Assembly: GCF_900156895.1 (NCBI RefSeq)
Contig: NZ_FTPD01000023.1
Coordinates: 477,010 to 541,009 of the forward strand
Direction of reading: 5' to 3'
Origin: Mesorhizobium prunaredense
GTDB taxonomy: Bacteria; Pseudomonadota; Alphaproteobacteria; Rhizobiales; Rhizobiaceae
Length of the DNA: 64,000 nt
A program made the translations under genes and the position numbers. A model generated the notes under the pieces. The model was given only the letters and a program-made list of their open reading frames with translations, made no database searches and was not told where the DNA came from. Position 1 is the first letter of the stretch, and the number at the start of each line of letters is the position of its first letter. Below are positions 63,618 to 64,000 of this stretch, in pieces.

Positions 63618-63710
63618 TGTTTGCAGTCCCCGGGGAGCGCTGTATCGTATGTTACGTATTTTGCCTCATTGCGTCCCTGTGGATGATTTCATACAGTTTG
63701 TCGGGCTTTG

Positions 63711-63743
63711 TCAAACGCGATTTCGGGTCAAATGCGATTTCGG
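63711..63743. promoter_or_regulatory. Direct repeat TCAAAYGCGATTTCGG (two copies) before rpiR
   Basis: TCAAACGCGATTTCGG (63711-63726) and TCAAATGCGATTTCGG (63728-63743) differ by one base, 17 bases apart, in the divergent gap between the amidohydrolase gene and rpiR. RpiR-type regulators often bind tandem or inverted boxes, so this is a candidate operator. Confidence 0.45.
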
Positions 63744-63768
63744 CAAAACGGCCGGGCATGGGGAAAAG

Positions 63769-64000
63769 ATGATTTCGAGCATTGCCGAACTGATCTCGGA
63801 CCGCATCGGCACGATGCCGGCGGGCGAGCGTCGCGCAGCGCAGACGCTGATCGCCAGCTATCCGCTGATCGGCCTGAAGACGGTCGCCGAATTCTCAGCT
63901 GCCGCTGGCGTCTCCTCGCCGACGATCCTGCGTTTCGTCGCCCGCCTCGGCTTCCAGAACTACCCGGAATTCCAGTCGGCGCTGCAGGACGAACTGGCGG
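63769..64000 (+). CDS. RpiR/MurR-family transcriptional regulator (3' end outside window)
   Basis: First 77 residues of a regulator. The helix-turn-helix of the RpiR family is clear: ERRAAQTLIASYPLIGLKTVAEFSAAAGVSSPTILRFVARLGF, then YPEFQSALQDEL. The C-terminal SIS effector domain is beyond the window. A GGGGAAAAG site precedes ATG 63769. Being divergent from the permease/ligase/amidohydrolase operon, it probably controls it. Confidence 0.85.
   Translation, partial: MISSIAELISDRIGTMPAGERRAAQTLIASYPLIGLKTVAEFSAAAGVSSPTILRFVARLGFQNYPEFQSALQDELA

Overview
The window looks like chromosomal DNA from a rhizobial alphaproteobacterium, most probably Mesorhizobium or a close relative (Hyphomicrobiales). 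The grounds are high GC with strong third-position GC bias, a CpdR response regulator, an Omp10-type lipoprotein, homospermidine synthase, a small heat-shock gene with a ROSE-like leader, an sRNA gene matching the alpha-r8/MmgR family, and short interspersed palindromic repeats of the kind scattered through Mesorhizobium genomes. There is no prophage, insertion sequence, integrase or CRISPR array. Nearly every gene reads as intact; the exception is a 5'-truncated aztD-like remnant.

Layout. 0-10 kb: end of pabB and overlapping pabC (folate), the aztD remnant, hss, an Omp10-like lipoprotein, a secreted 5'-nucleotidase with LysM tail, hemH, a qmcA/nfeD membrane pair and kdsD. 10-23 kb: an envelope block (outer-membrane barrel, galU, mltB-type transglycosylase, DUF459 SGNH protein), then gltD and gltB. 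23-31 kb: threonine aldolase, hsp20 with a sigma-32-type promoter and ROSE-like leader, an alpha/beta hydrolase, a DUF1579-like protein, histidinol phosphatase, the mmgR sRNA, an N-formylglutamate amidohydrolase, cpdR, tRNA-Val(GAC) and GDP-L-fucose synthase.

32-47 kb is one large catabolic locus. A LacI repressor is divergent from a DUF993 gene, with matching palindromes near both starts. Behind lacI run, on one strand and often with 4-bp overlaps, a Gfo/Idh/MocA oxidoreductase, a CoA-transferase, an enoyl-CoA hydratase, an aldehyde dehydrogenase, a complete GtsABC/MalK-type sugar ABC transporter, two GMC oxidoreductases and an SDR. It joins sugar-type uptake to CoA-thioester chemistry; the substrate is unknown, and this is the best candidate here for an undescribed pathway.

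47-52 kb holds stand-alone genes (EamA exporter, endonuclease/exonuclease/phosphatase protein, Na+/H+ antiporter, glutathione transferase, a small secreted orphan). 52-64 kb is a minus-strand nitrogen/amine block: a PotABCD-like ABC transporter, an iron alcohol dehydrogenase and an aldehyde dehydrogenase, a VapC-type toxin with an unusual DUF7662-fused antitoxin, a PuuA-like glutamine synthetase, an APC permease and a second N-formylglutamate amidohydrolase, with a divergent RpiR regulator cut by the window end. Together this suggests uptake of an amine, gamma-glutamylation, oxidation of the aldehyde and hydrolytic release of glutamate.

All functions are inferred from the sequence by eye; no database search or folding program was run.
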